Source of the DNA: DASZVB01 sp036272055
GTDB lineage: Bacteria > Myxococcota_A > Polyangia > Polyangiales > Polyangiaceae
Reading direction: 5' to 3'
DNA length: 64,000 nt
NCBI GenBank assembly: GCA_036272055.1
Contig: DATAZL010000045.1
Coordinates: 62,001-126,000, forward strand
Position numbers and translations under genes: made by a program. The notes beneath the pieces are model-generated. The model ran no database searches, had not been told where the DNA came from, and saw only the letters and a list, made by a program, of their open reading frames with translations. Positions 27,850-36,929 of the stretch are shown here, piece after piece (the first letter of the stretch is position 1; each line of letters begins with the position of its first letter).

Positions 27850-28337
27850 TCACTCTTTCTTTTTCGCCCCTAGCCTTGCGGCTGCGTCGGCCATGGCGAC
27901 CATGCGATAAAACAGCGTGCACATCAGGTACAGCAGGTAATAGAGCCCCGTGAAATAGGCACCGCGCCCGGCAACGATTCCGGACGCACCGGCGACCAGC
28001 ACACCGAACGCGAGCGCGCCGAGCGTCAGGTTCGCGACAAAGAGCGACCGCGACAATCCAGCGTCCTGGCCGCCCTTCATCCAGAGGCGCCCGAACAGGA
28101 GCGTTGAAAGAGCTCCAGCGCTTCGAACAGGACGAGCAGGACGAGCAGGACGAGCAGGAGCGATAGGAGAACCGACGCTACTGCGGAAGTGACGAGGTTG
28201 CGCACCCGAAACGAGATGACTTCGTTGGAGGCGACGGCTGCCCCCCGGTCGATGGACGTAACGATTCCGGCGAATCCAGCCAGTGCGATGGCGGCCGCAA
28301 GGAAACCAAGCAATACGGCGGTATCGTTTCCGGTCAT
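27850..28337 (-). pseudogene. Four-helix membrane protein, one frameshift
   Basis: ATG 28337 starts a hydrophobic protein (MTGNDTAVLLGFLAAAIALA, then a second long helix LLSLLLVLLVLLVLFEALEL). Near 28115 the sensible frame changes: STLLFGRLWMKGG, LFVANLTLGALAFGVLVAGA and YFTGLYYLLYLMCTLFYRMV follow in another frame, ending in a basic tail GAKKKE. The repaired product has about 160 residues and four membrane helices. The change is near a TTT run. A sequencing error is plausible because both halves keep good protein character. No family is recognised. Confidence 0.6.
28131..28157. repeat. Tandem 9-base repeat in membrane protein gene
   Basis: Three exact copies of GACGAGCAG with a partial fourth. 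On the minus strand they encode the repeated Leu-Val-Leu of the second membrane helix. Changes in copy number would keep the frame but alter helix length. Confidence 0.7.
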
Positions 28338-28402
28338 GGGAGCCTGCGCCGCGCAGCGTAGACGAAGCCGGCACCGGACGGCACCCTCGCGTCAGCGGAG
28401 CG

Positions 28403-29590
28403 CTAGCGGCACACGGCCGAGGATCGCGACGCGCAAACGCCGCCCGCGTCGACCACCACGTCCGTGACGAGCGATGCACTCAAGCACTCCGAGCCCGTGT
28501 CGCACGGATCTCCCGATTGGCAGGGGCTGCCATCCGGAAGCACGGGCACGCATGCGCGAGGCGGATCCGGCGAGCAGTTCCCCGTGCGGCATTTCGTGAG
28601 CACGTCGTCACAAGGCATGTTTGGCTCGGCCCACGTGATGCGCCGGCAGATCTGGTCATCGGCACACACCAGGCCGCTGGTGCAGCCGTCGCCGCTCTCG
28701 CACGAGCTCCCTTCGCCTGTGGGCTCGCGGCACGTCTTCCCGATGCACGTCAGCGAGGACGCACAGACGATGCCCTGGGAGTTGTCACAGGGGTCGGCGA
28801 GTTTGCCGAAAGCGCGGCAGTTCTGGTCGAGGCCGCAATAAAGGCCAGAATTACACGGCGCCCAGAGGCCATTGCAATGAGCTCCGACATCGCCCCGGAC
28901 GATGGGCACGCACGTAGGCTCTCCAGAAGAGACGACAACCTGATTCCCGGTGCAGACAGCTCCTCTCGGGCATTCGCCCTTCGTGCAGCTTTCTCCGACC
29001 GCGGCCACCCCCGCGCATTTCCCGCACGTCCCGGGTGGCGGATTCAACCCGCCAAAGTCGTCCTGCCCGGCGGGTACGTCGCCGCTGCCGATGCAACTGC
29101 CGCTCTGACACTGAGCCCGCAAAATGCACGGCGCGTCCGCCGGCAGCGAACCGCGAAAATCGCACTCGGATAGCTCGCTGGCCGCGCACTGCAACGTGTC
29201 CATCGCCCGAGCGCACGCATCGAGATCCTCGGCGGTGTACGTGATACCCGGCAGCGCGAAGTGCGGCTTGCAGGTGGCGTCCGCCCGCGCATCGAGACGA
29301 GCGACGTCGGAGGGATCGTCGGGTCCGAAGCATCGTCGAGTTGCGCGGGCGAAATGGCGACATGAGTCGAGCTCAGGGTCACCGGTGCTCGTCGCGGAGT
29401 TCCCCGTCGAGCTGCTCGTGCCGGAGTCCAAATCGCCGTCTTCATCGCTCCGCCCCTGCCCGCTCGAGCTGCGGACTCCTCCGTCAACCGGCGTGCCCGC
29501 GTCTTGACCTTCGCCGCTCGGCGAGTGAGCCACCGTGCCGCCGCAAGCCACGACGAAAAACCCGACCAACCCGATCCGCGCCGACCTCAC
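28403..29590 (-). CDS. Cys-rich lipoprotein (Dickkopf/EB-like repeats)
   Basis: 395 residues with signal peptide MRSARIGLVGFFVVAC (lipobox VVAC). An Asp/Ser/Gly linker follows, then an alpha-helical Cys-containing region (CRHFARATRRCFG, ADATC), then a long series of disulphide-type repeats (CILRAQCQSGSC, CTKGECPRGAVC, CNSGLYCGLDQNC, CASSLTCIGKTC, CESGDGCTSGLVC, CQSGDPCDTGSEC). This is a frequent myxobacterial architecture for surface lipoproteins of unknown function. Start at 29590; nothing upstream suggests an operon. Confidence 0.8.
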   Translation of the reverse strand: MRSARIGLVGFFVVACGGTVAHSPSGEGQDAGTPVDGGVRSSSGQGRSDEDGDLDSGTSSSTGNSATSTGDPELDSCRHFARATRRCFGPDDPSDVARLDARADATCKPHFALPGITYTAEDLDACARAMDTLQCAASELSECDFRGSLPADAPCILRAQCQSGSCIGSGDVPAGQDDFGGLNPPPGTCGKCAGVAAVGESCTKGECPRGAVCTGNQVVVSSGEPTCVPIVRGDVGAHCNGLWAPCNSGLYCGLDQNCRAFGKLADPCDNSQGIVCASSLTCIGKTCREPTGEGSSCESGDGCTSGLVCADDQICRRITWAEPNMPCDDVLTKCRTGNCSPDPPRACVPVLPDGSPCQSGDPCDTGSECLSASLVTDVVVDAGGVCASRSSAVCR

Positions 29591-29599
29591 GCCGGGGTT

Positions 29600-29760
29600 T
29601 TACCATTGGCCCGACAGCGGGCCCAGCGCGTCCGTCAATCTTCACAGTGCCGGGCGTGACCCTGCTGGGCAACGCCTCCCATCTGATGTCACCACACGCC
29701 GGGGAAGGCGCCAACGACGCTTGCCTCCTCGCCTCCGGTTGCGCGTCGCCCGAACGTGGC
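29600..29760 (+). pseudogene. Fragment of an FAD-dependent monooxygenase
   Basis: Positions 29653-29721 encode GVTLLGNASHLMSPHAGEGA followed by ND. This is the FAD-binding GD-x-x-H-x-x-x-P-x-x-G-x-G-x-N motif near the C-terminus of TetX-type aromatic hydroxylases (Asn replaces the usual Asp after Gly). No other part of the enzyme (GxGxxG Rossmann motif, start codon) is visible nearby, and the frame degrades after about 29760. It is a gene relic. The rest of 29591-30315 holds nothing else that can be supported. Confidence 0.65.
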
Positions 29761-30315
29761 GACGCCGCTGGCGCAGGTCCCTTCCACACGGTCGCCCGCC
29801 GTCGTCCCCGCACCGCTCCCTCCCCCGGATTGCGCGCCGATCCGAAGCTGTCTTCGGAGGAAGCTGCCGAAGATGTACGAAGTATCTCGAGCTCAAACCG
29901 TCGCGCATGATGCCATTCAATGCTTCGGCGGTACGATCGAGAGTGCGTGGGAAGCCCGCCGATGCCTTCCGTTCTGGCATGGCGGGGAGTTGCTCGACCT
30001 CCGATACGTGGATTGGATGAGGCGCTAGCTCTCCACGGGCGGCATGCACCGACCGCGCTTCGTGCCGACGAATCGAAGCGCATTCACTCATACCTACGAG
30101 CGCCAAGGTGGCGGACGCGGCGGGTTACCTCCGGCGGTGGACAAGTAACACCGCCGTCACTCGACAGGGACGCGCAGCGTCCCGCCGCATGAGCTAGCGC
30201 GATGGGCGGCGACGTTCGTTGACTCGTCCCGCTGCGTTCCCTCATGCTTGGCGGTTAACCCGGGGGAGACACCGCGTGTTTTCCCCGTTCGATGACGGAA
30301 CAGAAAGAGGGATCA
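29761..30315. other. Non-coding stretch, nothing recognised
   Basis: About 555 bases between the monooxygenase relic and the gene at 30316. Open frames on both strands are Arg/Pro-rich and lack starts with ribosome binding sites. It presumably holds the promoter of the gene at 30316. Confidence 0.4.
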
Positions 30316-31941
30316 ATGGCGAGCTACTACTTCACCATCTTCAAGAAGCTCCAGGTGTTCGATCACGTTCCGACGAAGACCGTGCACGGCGGCAGCCCAC
30401 CGCAGAACAACTTCGACTTGAACAACCCGGACATGCTCTTCGGCATGAGCAATCGCGGAGCTCTGCTCAACACCAGCTCCGCGGACAGCCCTATCTACCA
30501 GGTGCTCGCCGCGCGCAACGGCGGCGCTGCGCCCTTTTCGGACGTCCCGGTCGTGGTGGGAGGGAGCACGCAGCACTGGGTCGCGATGCCGCCCTCGTTC
30601 CTTCCGGCATGGACTGATTTTCAGACCACGCCCGCGACGAACAAGCTCCTCGACGTCCTCCAGAACTGGATCGACACCAGCAAGAACAACGACGTCCCTC
30701 ATGCGGTGCATGCGGCGATGCCGCCGACGATCACGAGCGGTCTCGGCACGGGCGGTACGCTGTTCGTCTGCAGTAGCCCGACGGACGACGGCACTCGCCC
30801 CGGCAGCGTGCCCTCGGACTTCTGGGCAACGTCCCTCATCTACCTGACGAACCCCACCACGGGCATCACGGAGAGCCCTGCGACGCTCGCGGCGAGCGCG
30901 CACTACAACCTCGTCGCGGTCGTCGGAAACCGCTTCAGCGCAGGATACGGGCGCTATCTCGCGGTGGGAACGGACCCGTGCGAAGCGCAAGCCTGGGTGA
31001 TGGTGTGGAACGCGGGCATGGGCCCCGCCGTGCAGCTTCCAGCCCTTTCGAACCTGGATCCGGCCTCCACCAACGGCGTCCACGACATCTATTTTCTCCG
31101 CGCAGGCGAGTACGACCTCGTCGGTTTCAAGCTCGACGTGCAAACCGTTTTCGACGGCCTCGTCGAGGCGGTGAAGGCGAGCGGGATGAACCTCGGCGGT
31201 CTCACGCCGGAGCAATGGCTCAAGGATCAATCCGCGGGCGCGCATCTCTGCGCGAAGGTCGCCGTGCGCCGGGCGAACCTCGATTCGTGGCCTGCCGTCT
31301 CGGATTCACCGCTGACGAATCCCCAGATCGGGCAGAAAAACCTGTGCGCCTTCGAGATGTCCCTGACTGAAACCACGACCACCCCGAACATCGTCTGGAA
31401 GAATTTCGCCTTCGGCGACCCGCTGAAACTCCTTTTCACCGGGGACGGCCGCTGGGGTCAGAATCGCCTCATCCTCGAAACAGAAAAGCTCTCTCCGGCC
31501 GTGCGACTCTTCCTCTCCGTGCCGAAAGAAACCGCGAAGCGTTTCTTCACACGCAGCGCGCTGAAGGGGTTGAAGCGCGTCGAAGACAAGAGGGTCCTCG
31601 GGCCGTACCCGGAAGGCGTGACGTTCGAGCTTCCGCGCGAGCGTGCCGTCATCGATCTGAACCCGCTGAAAGACGAGATGATCGCACTCTCCCTCGGCAT
31701 CCTCTACGATCGGCGCAAGATCCAGCACGGCAATTTCGGCCGCATCACCGTCACGCAGCAAACCTTTGTGCCTGAGGTGAAGAACGCGAAGGAAGGCCGC
31801 TACGACATGGCCTGGCGCACCGGCGGAGGCCTCACGCTGGACCTGAACGCCGTCGATCCAAAGCACCGCCCCACGCCGAACGGCGGAGGCAAGCCCACGA
31901 AGGGCCAGACCAAGGCCGCGCGCCCCCCGCGAAAGCGCTGA
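30316..31941 (+). CDS. Uncharacterised 541-residue protein
   Basis: No signal peptide, no membrane segment and no recognised domain. The start at ATG 30316 follows a GAGGG at suitable distance; ATG 30292 in the same frame would add eight residues. The N-terminal two thirds is beta-rich with aromatic and Asn/Thr-rich strands (MASYYFTIFKKLQVFDHVPT, DLNNPDMLFGMSNRGALL). The C-terminal part holds KETAKRFFTRSALKGLKRVE, and the tail is Lys/Gly/Pro-rich and basic. Flanks give no operon hint. A possible effector or structural protein, but function cannot be assigned. Confidence 0.6.
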   Translation: MASYYFTIFKKLQVFDHVPTKTVHGGSPPQNNFDLNNPDMLFGMSNRGALLNTSSADSPIYQVLAARNGGAAPFSDVPVVVGGSTQHWVAMPPSFLPAWTDFQTTPATNKLLDVLQNWIDTSKNNDVPHAVHAAMPPTITSGLGTGGTLFVCSSPTDDGTRPGSVPSDFWATSLIYLTNPTTGITESPATLAASAHYNLVAVVGNRFSAGYGRYLAVGTDPCEAQAWVMVWNAGMGPAVQLPALSNLDPASTNGVHDIYFLRAGEYDLVGFKLDVQTVFDGLVEAVKASGMNLGGLTPEQWLKDQSAGAHLCAKVAVRRANLDSWPAVSDSPLTNPQIGQKNLCAFEMSLTETTTTPNIVWKNFAFGDPLKLLFTGDGRWGQNRLILETEKLSPAVRLFLSVPKETAKRFFTRSALKGLKRVEDKRVLGPYPEGVTFELPRERAVIDLNPLKDEMIALSLGILYDRRKIQHGNFGRITVTQQTFVPEVKNAKEGRYDMAWRTGGGLTLDLNAVDPKHRPTPNGGGKPTKGQTKAARPPRKR

Positions 31942-32211
31942 GCGGCGACGAGACCGAAGCGCGACGCCTCTGCGACGGACAGGGGCGGCGCGACGCCGCG
32001 GAGGCGATCCGCGCGGGCTTCGGGATTGTCGACGCGACGAGCGACGCCGAACCGACGACTGGCGGACTCTGACGCTACTTCCCGGCCTCGAGCTCCGGCT
32101 CGCTCCGGACGCCACGCCTTTCGTGCGAGGCGTGGCGCGGCAGATGTGCGCGGAAATGTCGGAACGACCGCTATCCCCCCGCATGGGCACGGAATCAACT
32201 ACCGTGGCGCG

Positions 32212-33879
32212 ATGATTCGAACGAATGCGCTCGGTGCTTTCTCGAGTGTAACCGTCACCGTGATGCTGGTCGCTTGCGGCAGCGGGGACGCGCCCAAAGC
32301 TTGGAACGCGCTGTCGACTTGTCTGGCGGGGCCCGCCGCGGGAGCGCCCGTCCTGGAGCGGGTGCAGAAGCTTCGCTCGGCACAGCTCGCGGGAGCCACG
32401 ACGACCGGGAAGGACGCCTGGCCGGCGAGCTGCTCGAGCCATGCCGATGCGCTCTATGCGGCCTCGGGAGACATGGCACTCGTTCACCGCACTCTCGAGG
32501 AACGGTTCGCTTGCAAAGACGGCGGTCACTGCACGATTCTCGGTGACGAATCGTTTCTTCCGACGATGAGCGCGCTCTGGGAAGCCGCGCAAGCAGCGAA
32601 GTTGCAACCGGAAGCCGCCGCGGGTGTTCCTGCCCCGGCGCTCTCACCGCCACCGCTCATCGACGCAACCAGCTGGAAAAGCTTCAGCAAAGATCCGGCG
32701 CGCGTAGTGGGGCCGAGGTTGAACGCGGACGGTTCGGCGGTGCTCTTGTTGGCCGCGAAGGAGGGTCGCGCTCGGCCTCGTTACTGCAAGATTTCTGCGG
32801 GCTTCGCCACGATGCAATGCTCGGACGCGAACGCGAGCGTGCCGGAGCTGCCCGGACAGACGGTCGCGCTCGCGCGCAGTGAGCGCGGGCTCTTCGCCGC
32901 CGGTCTTACCGACACCGGCATGTCGGCTTACAACCTCGAAACGGGTGCGCGCTCGGACGTGCACGGCAAGTTGCCCCACCTCGTGGCGGACGGCGTCGCA
33001 ATAGAGACGCCCACCGAAGAAGCGCCGAAGGGGAAAGGCGCACCAACACCCAATCCAAAAGCTCCGCCAGCGCCGGCTCCCAAGGGCTTCGTCGCCATCG
33101 AGCTCGCGAACGGCAAGTCGTCCAAAGAAGCAAAGCTCTCGATCGAACCCGTGGGCACGCCCATCCCCATCGGAAACCAGGTCGTGTACCTGGCCCGCGA
33201 CGGAGCGAGCACCTCGCTCGAAGCCAAGACCTTTTCGCACGGGCATCTCGGCGGCGGAGCGAGCATCAAGGGCCCGTTCGTGGGACGCATGCACACCTGC
33301 ACGACGGATAATCGCACCGCCGTCGCCACCTTCGACGGTTACGAGAGCCAGCCCTCCGCAAAGGCCACCGGCGGTCCCGGCAAGACTCAGTTCGCGATCG
33401 CTTTCAAGACTGGAGACTCCTGGTCGAATGCTCAATCCGCGACGCTACCGTTCGATCGCTCGCTCGATTCAGACCTGGTCTGTACAAAGACGGGCGCGAG
33501 CATTGCGTGGGTGCGCCGCAACGCCGAGGTCATTGAAGTCGGTCGGCTCGATTGCTCCGCCGACGGGTGCAAGCCGGAGACCGTCAGCTTGCCGGGCCTC
33601 CAGAGCAAGTGGTGGGGAGGCGTCGCACCCCTCGGAGACAAGGTGCTGCTCTTCTGGCGTTCGACGCTCGGCGAAACGCGCTTCAGGGTCGCTCCGCTTG
33701 CGGCACTCGCCCAGGCTCCCGATCAGCTCCTCTTCGACTCGACTGATTTCGGCGGCCCCGTCGCCGGTGAACCGCTGCAGTTGACGACCGAAGCCGCGGC
33801 GCTCTTCGTGTTCTTACAGGAGCGACCCGTCGCCCTCCGAATCGGCGCCGACGGCCACGGGGCGCTGCTCACACCATGA
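32212..33879 (+). CDS. Lipoprotein, possibly propeller-like
   Basis: 555 residues from ATG 32212 (MIRTNALGAFSSVTVTVMLV, lipobox LVAC). Earlier in-frame starts give Arg-rich sequence and are rejected. An alpha-helical N-terminal part with paired cysteines (CKDGGHC) is followed by a longer beta-rich region containing strands of about 40-residue spacing (GPRLNADGSAVLLLAAK, VALARSERGLFAAGL, APLGDKVLLFWRSTLGE) that suggest a beta-propeller. A Pro/Lys/Ala linker interrupts it near residue 270. Function unknown. Confidence 0.65.
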   Translation: MIRTNALGAFSSVTVTVMLVACGSGDAPKAWNALSTCLAGPAAGAPVLERVQKLRSAQLAGATTTGKDAWPASCSSHADALYAASGDMALVHRTLEERFACKDGGHCTILGDESFLPTMSALWEAAQAAKLQPEAAAGVPAPALSPPPLIDATSWKSFSKDPARVVGPRLNADGSAVLLLAAKEGRARPRYCKISAGFATMQCSDANASVPELPGQTVALARSERGLFAAGLTDTGMSAYNLETGARSDVHGKLPHLVADGVAIETPTEEAPKGKGAPTPNPKAPPAPAPKGFVAIELANGKSSKEAKLSIEPVGTPIPIGNQVVYLARDGASTSLEAKTFSHGHLGGGASIKGPFVGRMHTCTTDNRTAVATFDGYESQPSAKATGGPGKTQFAIAFKTGDSWSNAQSATLPFDRSLDSDLVCTKTGASIAWVRRNAEVIEVGRLDCSADGCKPETVSLPGLQSKWWGGVAPLGDKVLLFWRSTLGETRFRVAPLAALAQAPDQLLFDSTDFGGPVAGEPLQLTTEAAALFVFLQERPVALRIGADGHGALLTP

Positions 33880-33924
33880 TGTTGAAAGCCGGGCACGAAC
33901 AGGGCGCATTCCCGGAGCAGATCA

Positions 33925-34194
33925 ATGATCAAGATCGTCCGCGCTGTACCTCTTCAGGATCGCGTACTCCGTCTCGGATTCTCGGACGGAACGTCGGGCG
34001 ACTACGATCTCGCGCCGCTCATCGCCCGCGGCACCAGTCTCACGATTGCGCTGGCTGACGATGGCTACTTCCAGCGCTTCTTTCTCGAACTGGGCGCGCT
34101 CGCGTGGCCGAACGGTTTCGAACTCGCCCCGCGTGCACTCCATCAACAGCTGACGGAGCGCGGTGCGATCCGCCCACCATTTCGCGACGCTTGA
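33925..34194 (+). CDS. DUF2442-domain protein
   Basis: 89 residues with the DUF2442 pattern: KIVRAVPLQDRVLRLGFSDG, YDLAPLI, and FFLELGALAWPNGFELAP. DUF2442 proteins are small, often paired with toxin-like DUF4160 proteins, and may act as antitoxins or regulators. Here its TGA overlaps the TTG start of the next small antitoxin gene (TTGA), so the two are probably translated together. No DUF4160 partner is present. Confidence 0.75.
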   Translation: MIKIVRAVPLQDRVLRLGFSDGTSGDYDLAPLIARGTSLTIALADDGYFQRFFLELGALAWPNGFELAPRALHQQLTERGAIRPPFRDA

Positions 34195-34352
34195 CCGCCA
34201 GGAAAGCCGAAAACGGGCTAAATCAGGCTGATCCCGTCGCCCTCTCTGACGAGGAAGAGGCCGGCCTCATCGCCGCACTGAAGTCGGCGGAGACCCGCGT
34301 GCTGTCGCACGACGAAGTCATGGGTCGGGCGAAGAAGCTCGTCGGCGGATAG
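34191..34352 (+). CDS. Small antitoxin-like protein
   Basis: 53 residues from TTG 34191, overlapping the stop of the DUF2442 gene by four bases and sharing one base with the next start (TAGTG). The sequence ALSDEEEAGLIAALKSAETR then VLSHDEVMGRAKKLVGG is typical of ParD-like or addiction-module antitoxin C-termini (an acidic helical segment followed by a Lys-rich tail). The usual N-terminal DNA-binding part is short or absent. Confidence 0.55.
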   Translation: MTARKAENGLNQADPVALSDEEEAGLIAALKSAETRVLSHDEVMGRAKKLVGG

Positions 34353-34492
34353 TGGCGGTCGTCCGGAGCTCGGAGGGTGCGGACGATTTTCTCGCCGCCC
34401 TCACTTACTTGCGCAAGCGGAACGTCGCCGCCGCGGAGCGCTTGATGCGCGAGGTGAACGCCGCACTCCGGCGGCTCGACGAGGCTCCTTAG
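34352..34492 (+). pseudogene. Truncated ParE/RelE-family toxin
   Basis: 46 residues from GTG 34352: VVRSSEGADDFLAALTYLRK followed by RNVAAAERLMREVNAALRRLD. This matches the first two helices of ParE-type toxins. A TAG at 34490 stops it at the point where the strand-rich, active half (usually about 50 more residues) should begin. The antitoxin overlap is retained. The toxin is probably inactive. Confidence 0.6.
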
Positions 34493-34493
34493 C

Positions 34494-34694
34494 GTGAGTC
34501 CTCTGCGCTGCGAGGCCGCCGGCTCGAATCCCATCCCGCACCCAGACGGGCGTCACGTTGGGCTCTCTGTCGGAGAGGGGCAGGATGGCGCCGAGGTTTA
34601 CTGGGGCCATTGGGAGAGAGATCACGCCGTCGTGACCCGTCTCGATGATCGAAGTCGAGTAGGGCAGTCGAAAGCGCATCGAAAAGAGGTCTGA
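34494..34694 (+). CDS. Small hypothetical protein or fragment
   Basis: 66 codons directly after the truncated toxin. The core GRHVGLSVGEGQDGAEVYWG then HWERDHAVVTRLDDRSR is protein-like (alternating strands, few rare residues), but the ends are not, and no ribosome binding site is seen. It may be a remnant of a gene that recombined into the toxin-antitoxin locus. Not recognised. Confidence 0.3.
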   Translation: MSPLRCEAAGSNPIPHPDGRHVGLSVGEGQDGAEVYWGHWERDHAVVTRLDDRSRVGQSKAHRKEV

Positions 34695-34813
34695 CCGCGG
34701 CCCTCACCCGCAGCAACGCAGGAAGTGCACGAAGATCGAGATTTCACCTGATGCCCTCACGGCGTAGAATACTGGAACCGTCCGGTTTACCGACGCCGAT
34801 AGGGGGGTGGCTC

Positions 34814-36823
34814 GTGCTCAAGACGATTTCGTTTCTGGCAGCGGTGATTGCGCTCAGCGGTTGCACGGGCGCCGAGGAGCCGCGAACCGACGAAACGGGT
34901 GCCGTGATGGAGGCCCTCGCGCCCTCCGGCAGCAACGCGCAGTTCGTTGCCACGGCGAACCTACCAACGTCCTTGCATCCGGGTGAGCGTCGTCTGGTCC
35001 AGGTGACCCTACGCAACACGGGCGCGTCGAGTCCCGCGAACGACTGGACCAGCGCGTATGCCTTCAGCACCTCGAATCCCAGCTGGGGCTGGAGCTACGC
35101 CTACTCACCCTCGACGGTGGTGGTCGGGCAGTCACACACGTTCACGTTTCCCATCACCGCGCCGCCCGCGAGTTCGTCGTTCGAGGCGCAGATGCTGGCA
35201 CTCGGGGCCGGCTCCTTCGGTGACGTGGTGACCCTGCCGGTGACGATCGACGCGGCCACTACGCCGGAGTGGGGGTGTACGTTGCAGTCGAGCACCCTGC
35301 CGACGACGCTCGCAGCCGGGGAGAATCGCTTCGTGACGCTGACGGTGCAGAACACCGGGACCGACACCTGGGCGGCCAGCGCCACATCTCTGAACAGCCA
35401 GGACGCTCCGGTGAACCTGTGGGGTCAGACGACCGCTCCTGTGACCACCGCGGTTGTCCCGGGCGCGACGGCTTCTTTCGGCTTCGGTATCAAGGCTCCG
35501 GCGACCGCCGGCACCTACACCTTCAGTCGCGAGATGTTCACCCAGACCGCGATGGGGCGCTTCCGGTCGTGGGGGTTCTGCGTGAGCCAGCCCATCAGTG
35601 TGGTGGGTACGCCGGCGCTGGACGCGACGGGAAGCGTCCAGACCTCACAGGCGACGATGGCGCCGGGAGAGGTCGCCATCGAGCAGCTCAGCGTGACGAA
35701 CACCGGCTCGGAGACGTGGCAGCCGGGCGGGAACTACTTGCTGTATTCCCTCAACACGCCCACGAATCTCTGGGGTGTCACGCAGGCGGCGGTGTCGACG
35801 GCGACGCCCCCCGGGCAAGCTGCGACCTTCTATTTGCGGGTCGTCGCTCCGTCGGCTCCGGGCGCCTATGTCCAGAGGTGGCAGATGCGGAAGGTCACGG
35901 GGCTGAACGGGGGCTTCTTCGGGACCCAGGCCAGCGTGCCCATCACGGTGAGTGCGAGCGCGACGCCATTGTACGGAGCGACCGTGGCGTCCCAGGCGGT
36001 TCCCCTGGCGCTTTCGTCGGGGCAGGCTGCGACGTTCGCCATAACCATGAAGAACACCGGCGCAAAGTCATGGAGCGGAAGTAACTTCATTCTCTACTCG
36101 ACCTCTTCGCCGACGAACCTCTGGAACGTCACGGGGCAAGCGCTGGGCGCGACGGAGACCGTCGCGCCAGGCGCGTCGCGGGCGTTCACGCTGTCCGTGA
36201 AGGCGCCGCCGACGGCGGGCACATTCTCGAGCAGCTGGCAGATGCGGAAGCTCGACGACATCGGTCTGTTCGGGCAGACGGCCGCGTCTCAGGTCGTCGT
36301 ATCGGCGGCCTGCACGACCAATCACACGCCCGGTGGCACCTACTCCGTTCAATTGAGCGGCGGCCTCAGGATCGAGCGGGTGCAACCGGATCAATCCTGT
36401 CCGGTCGACACCGTCACCGAATCGGGCGCGGCGACGCTCACGCTCACGCCGGTCCCTTACTATGACGTCGTGCAGACGAGCACGCCCCCGTACTATCAGC
36501 TCGTCGACAACGGTAAGCTCTATTTCAGCCTCGTGCTCGATGCTCCGTTCGATCTGAACGGGTTCGGCTTGACCCATCTCGATATCAGTGAGCTCTACAC
36601 CACCGGGGGTCCGTGGGATCCCGCGACTGCGGGCCAACCGGCCAGCATCCAGTGGTACGCCTCCAACATTGCCCGCCGTGAAACCTCCGTCACGATCAAC
36701 ATAACGGTCGACACCGCCACCGGCTCCCTGACGGCCTTCGACCTCGAGTCGACCGACTTTGGTCCCTGCAGCTCGCACACGGGGTCGTTCCTCGGCACCG
36801 GTACCCGCAGTTGCTCCCCGTAG
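34814..36823 (+). CDS. Lipoprotein with four NBR1-type Ig-like domains
   Basis: 669 residues from GTG 34814, which follows a GGGGGG-rich ribosome binding site and starts a signal peptide (VLKTISFLAAVIALSGC, lipobox LSGC). Four tandem domains of about 110-120 residues share the pattern LP-x(n)-PGE, strand, NTG-x-x-x-W: LRNTGASSPANDW, VQNTGTDTWAAS, VTNTGSETWQPG, MKNTGAKSWSGS, each with NLW or SWGW-like strands. This is the Ig-like fold first described next to BRCA1 (NBR1), used in bacteria as a spacer or binding module on surface proteins. The C-terminal 170 residues form a distinct beta-rich domain with a Cys pair (QSCP, and GPCSSH to RSC at the end). Confidence 0.8.
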   Translation: MLKTISFLAAVIALSGCTGAEEPRTDETGAVMEALAPSGSNAQFVATANLPTSLHPGERRLVQVTLRNTGASSPANDWTSAYAFSTSNPSWGWSYAYSPSTVVVGQSHTFTFPITAPPASSSFEAQMLALGAGSFGDVVTLPVTIDAATTPEWGCTLQSSTLPTTLAAGENRFVTLTVQNTGTDTWAASATSLNSQDAPVNLWGQTTAPVTTAVVPGATASFGFGIKAPATAGTYTFSREMFTQTAMGRFRSWGFCVSQPISVVGTPALDATGSVQTSQATMAPGEVAIEQLSVTNTGSETWQPGGNYLLYSLNTPTNLWGVTQAAVSTATPPGQAATFYLRVVAPSAPGAYVQRWQMRKVTGLNGGFFGTQASVPITVSASATPLYGATVASQAVPLALSSGQAATFAITMKNTGAKSWSGSNFILYSTSSPTNLWNVTGQALGATETVAPGASRAFTLSVKAPPTAGTFSSSWQMRKLDDIGLFGQTAASQVVVSAACTTNHTPGGTYSVQLSGGLRIERVQPDQSCPVDTVTESGAATLTLTPVPYYDVVQTSTPPYYQLVDNGKLYFSLVLDAPFDLNGFGLTHLDISELYTTGGPWDPATAGQPASIQWYASNIARRETSVTINITVDTATGSLTAFDLESTDFGPCSSHTGSFLGTGTRSCSP

Positions 36824-36929
36824 GACGCGGCCTCACATTGCGTGACGGCCATGCCGATGTCGTGACCGACAAGCACGGTGCTCCCCACGCCGAAGTGGAC
36901 CACAGCGCTTCGACGGTGTCGGCGTTGAG

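Noticed and set aside
31306..32607. Open frame of 433 codons on the minus strand
   Set aside because: Antisense to the 3' end of the 30316 gene and the start of the 32212 lipoprotein; Arg-rich and without motifs.
34500..34560. tRNA-like GGCTCGAATCCC near the toxin relic
   Set aside because: No T-stem pairing, no acceptor or anticodon arm can be formed around it.
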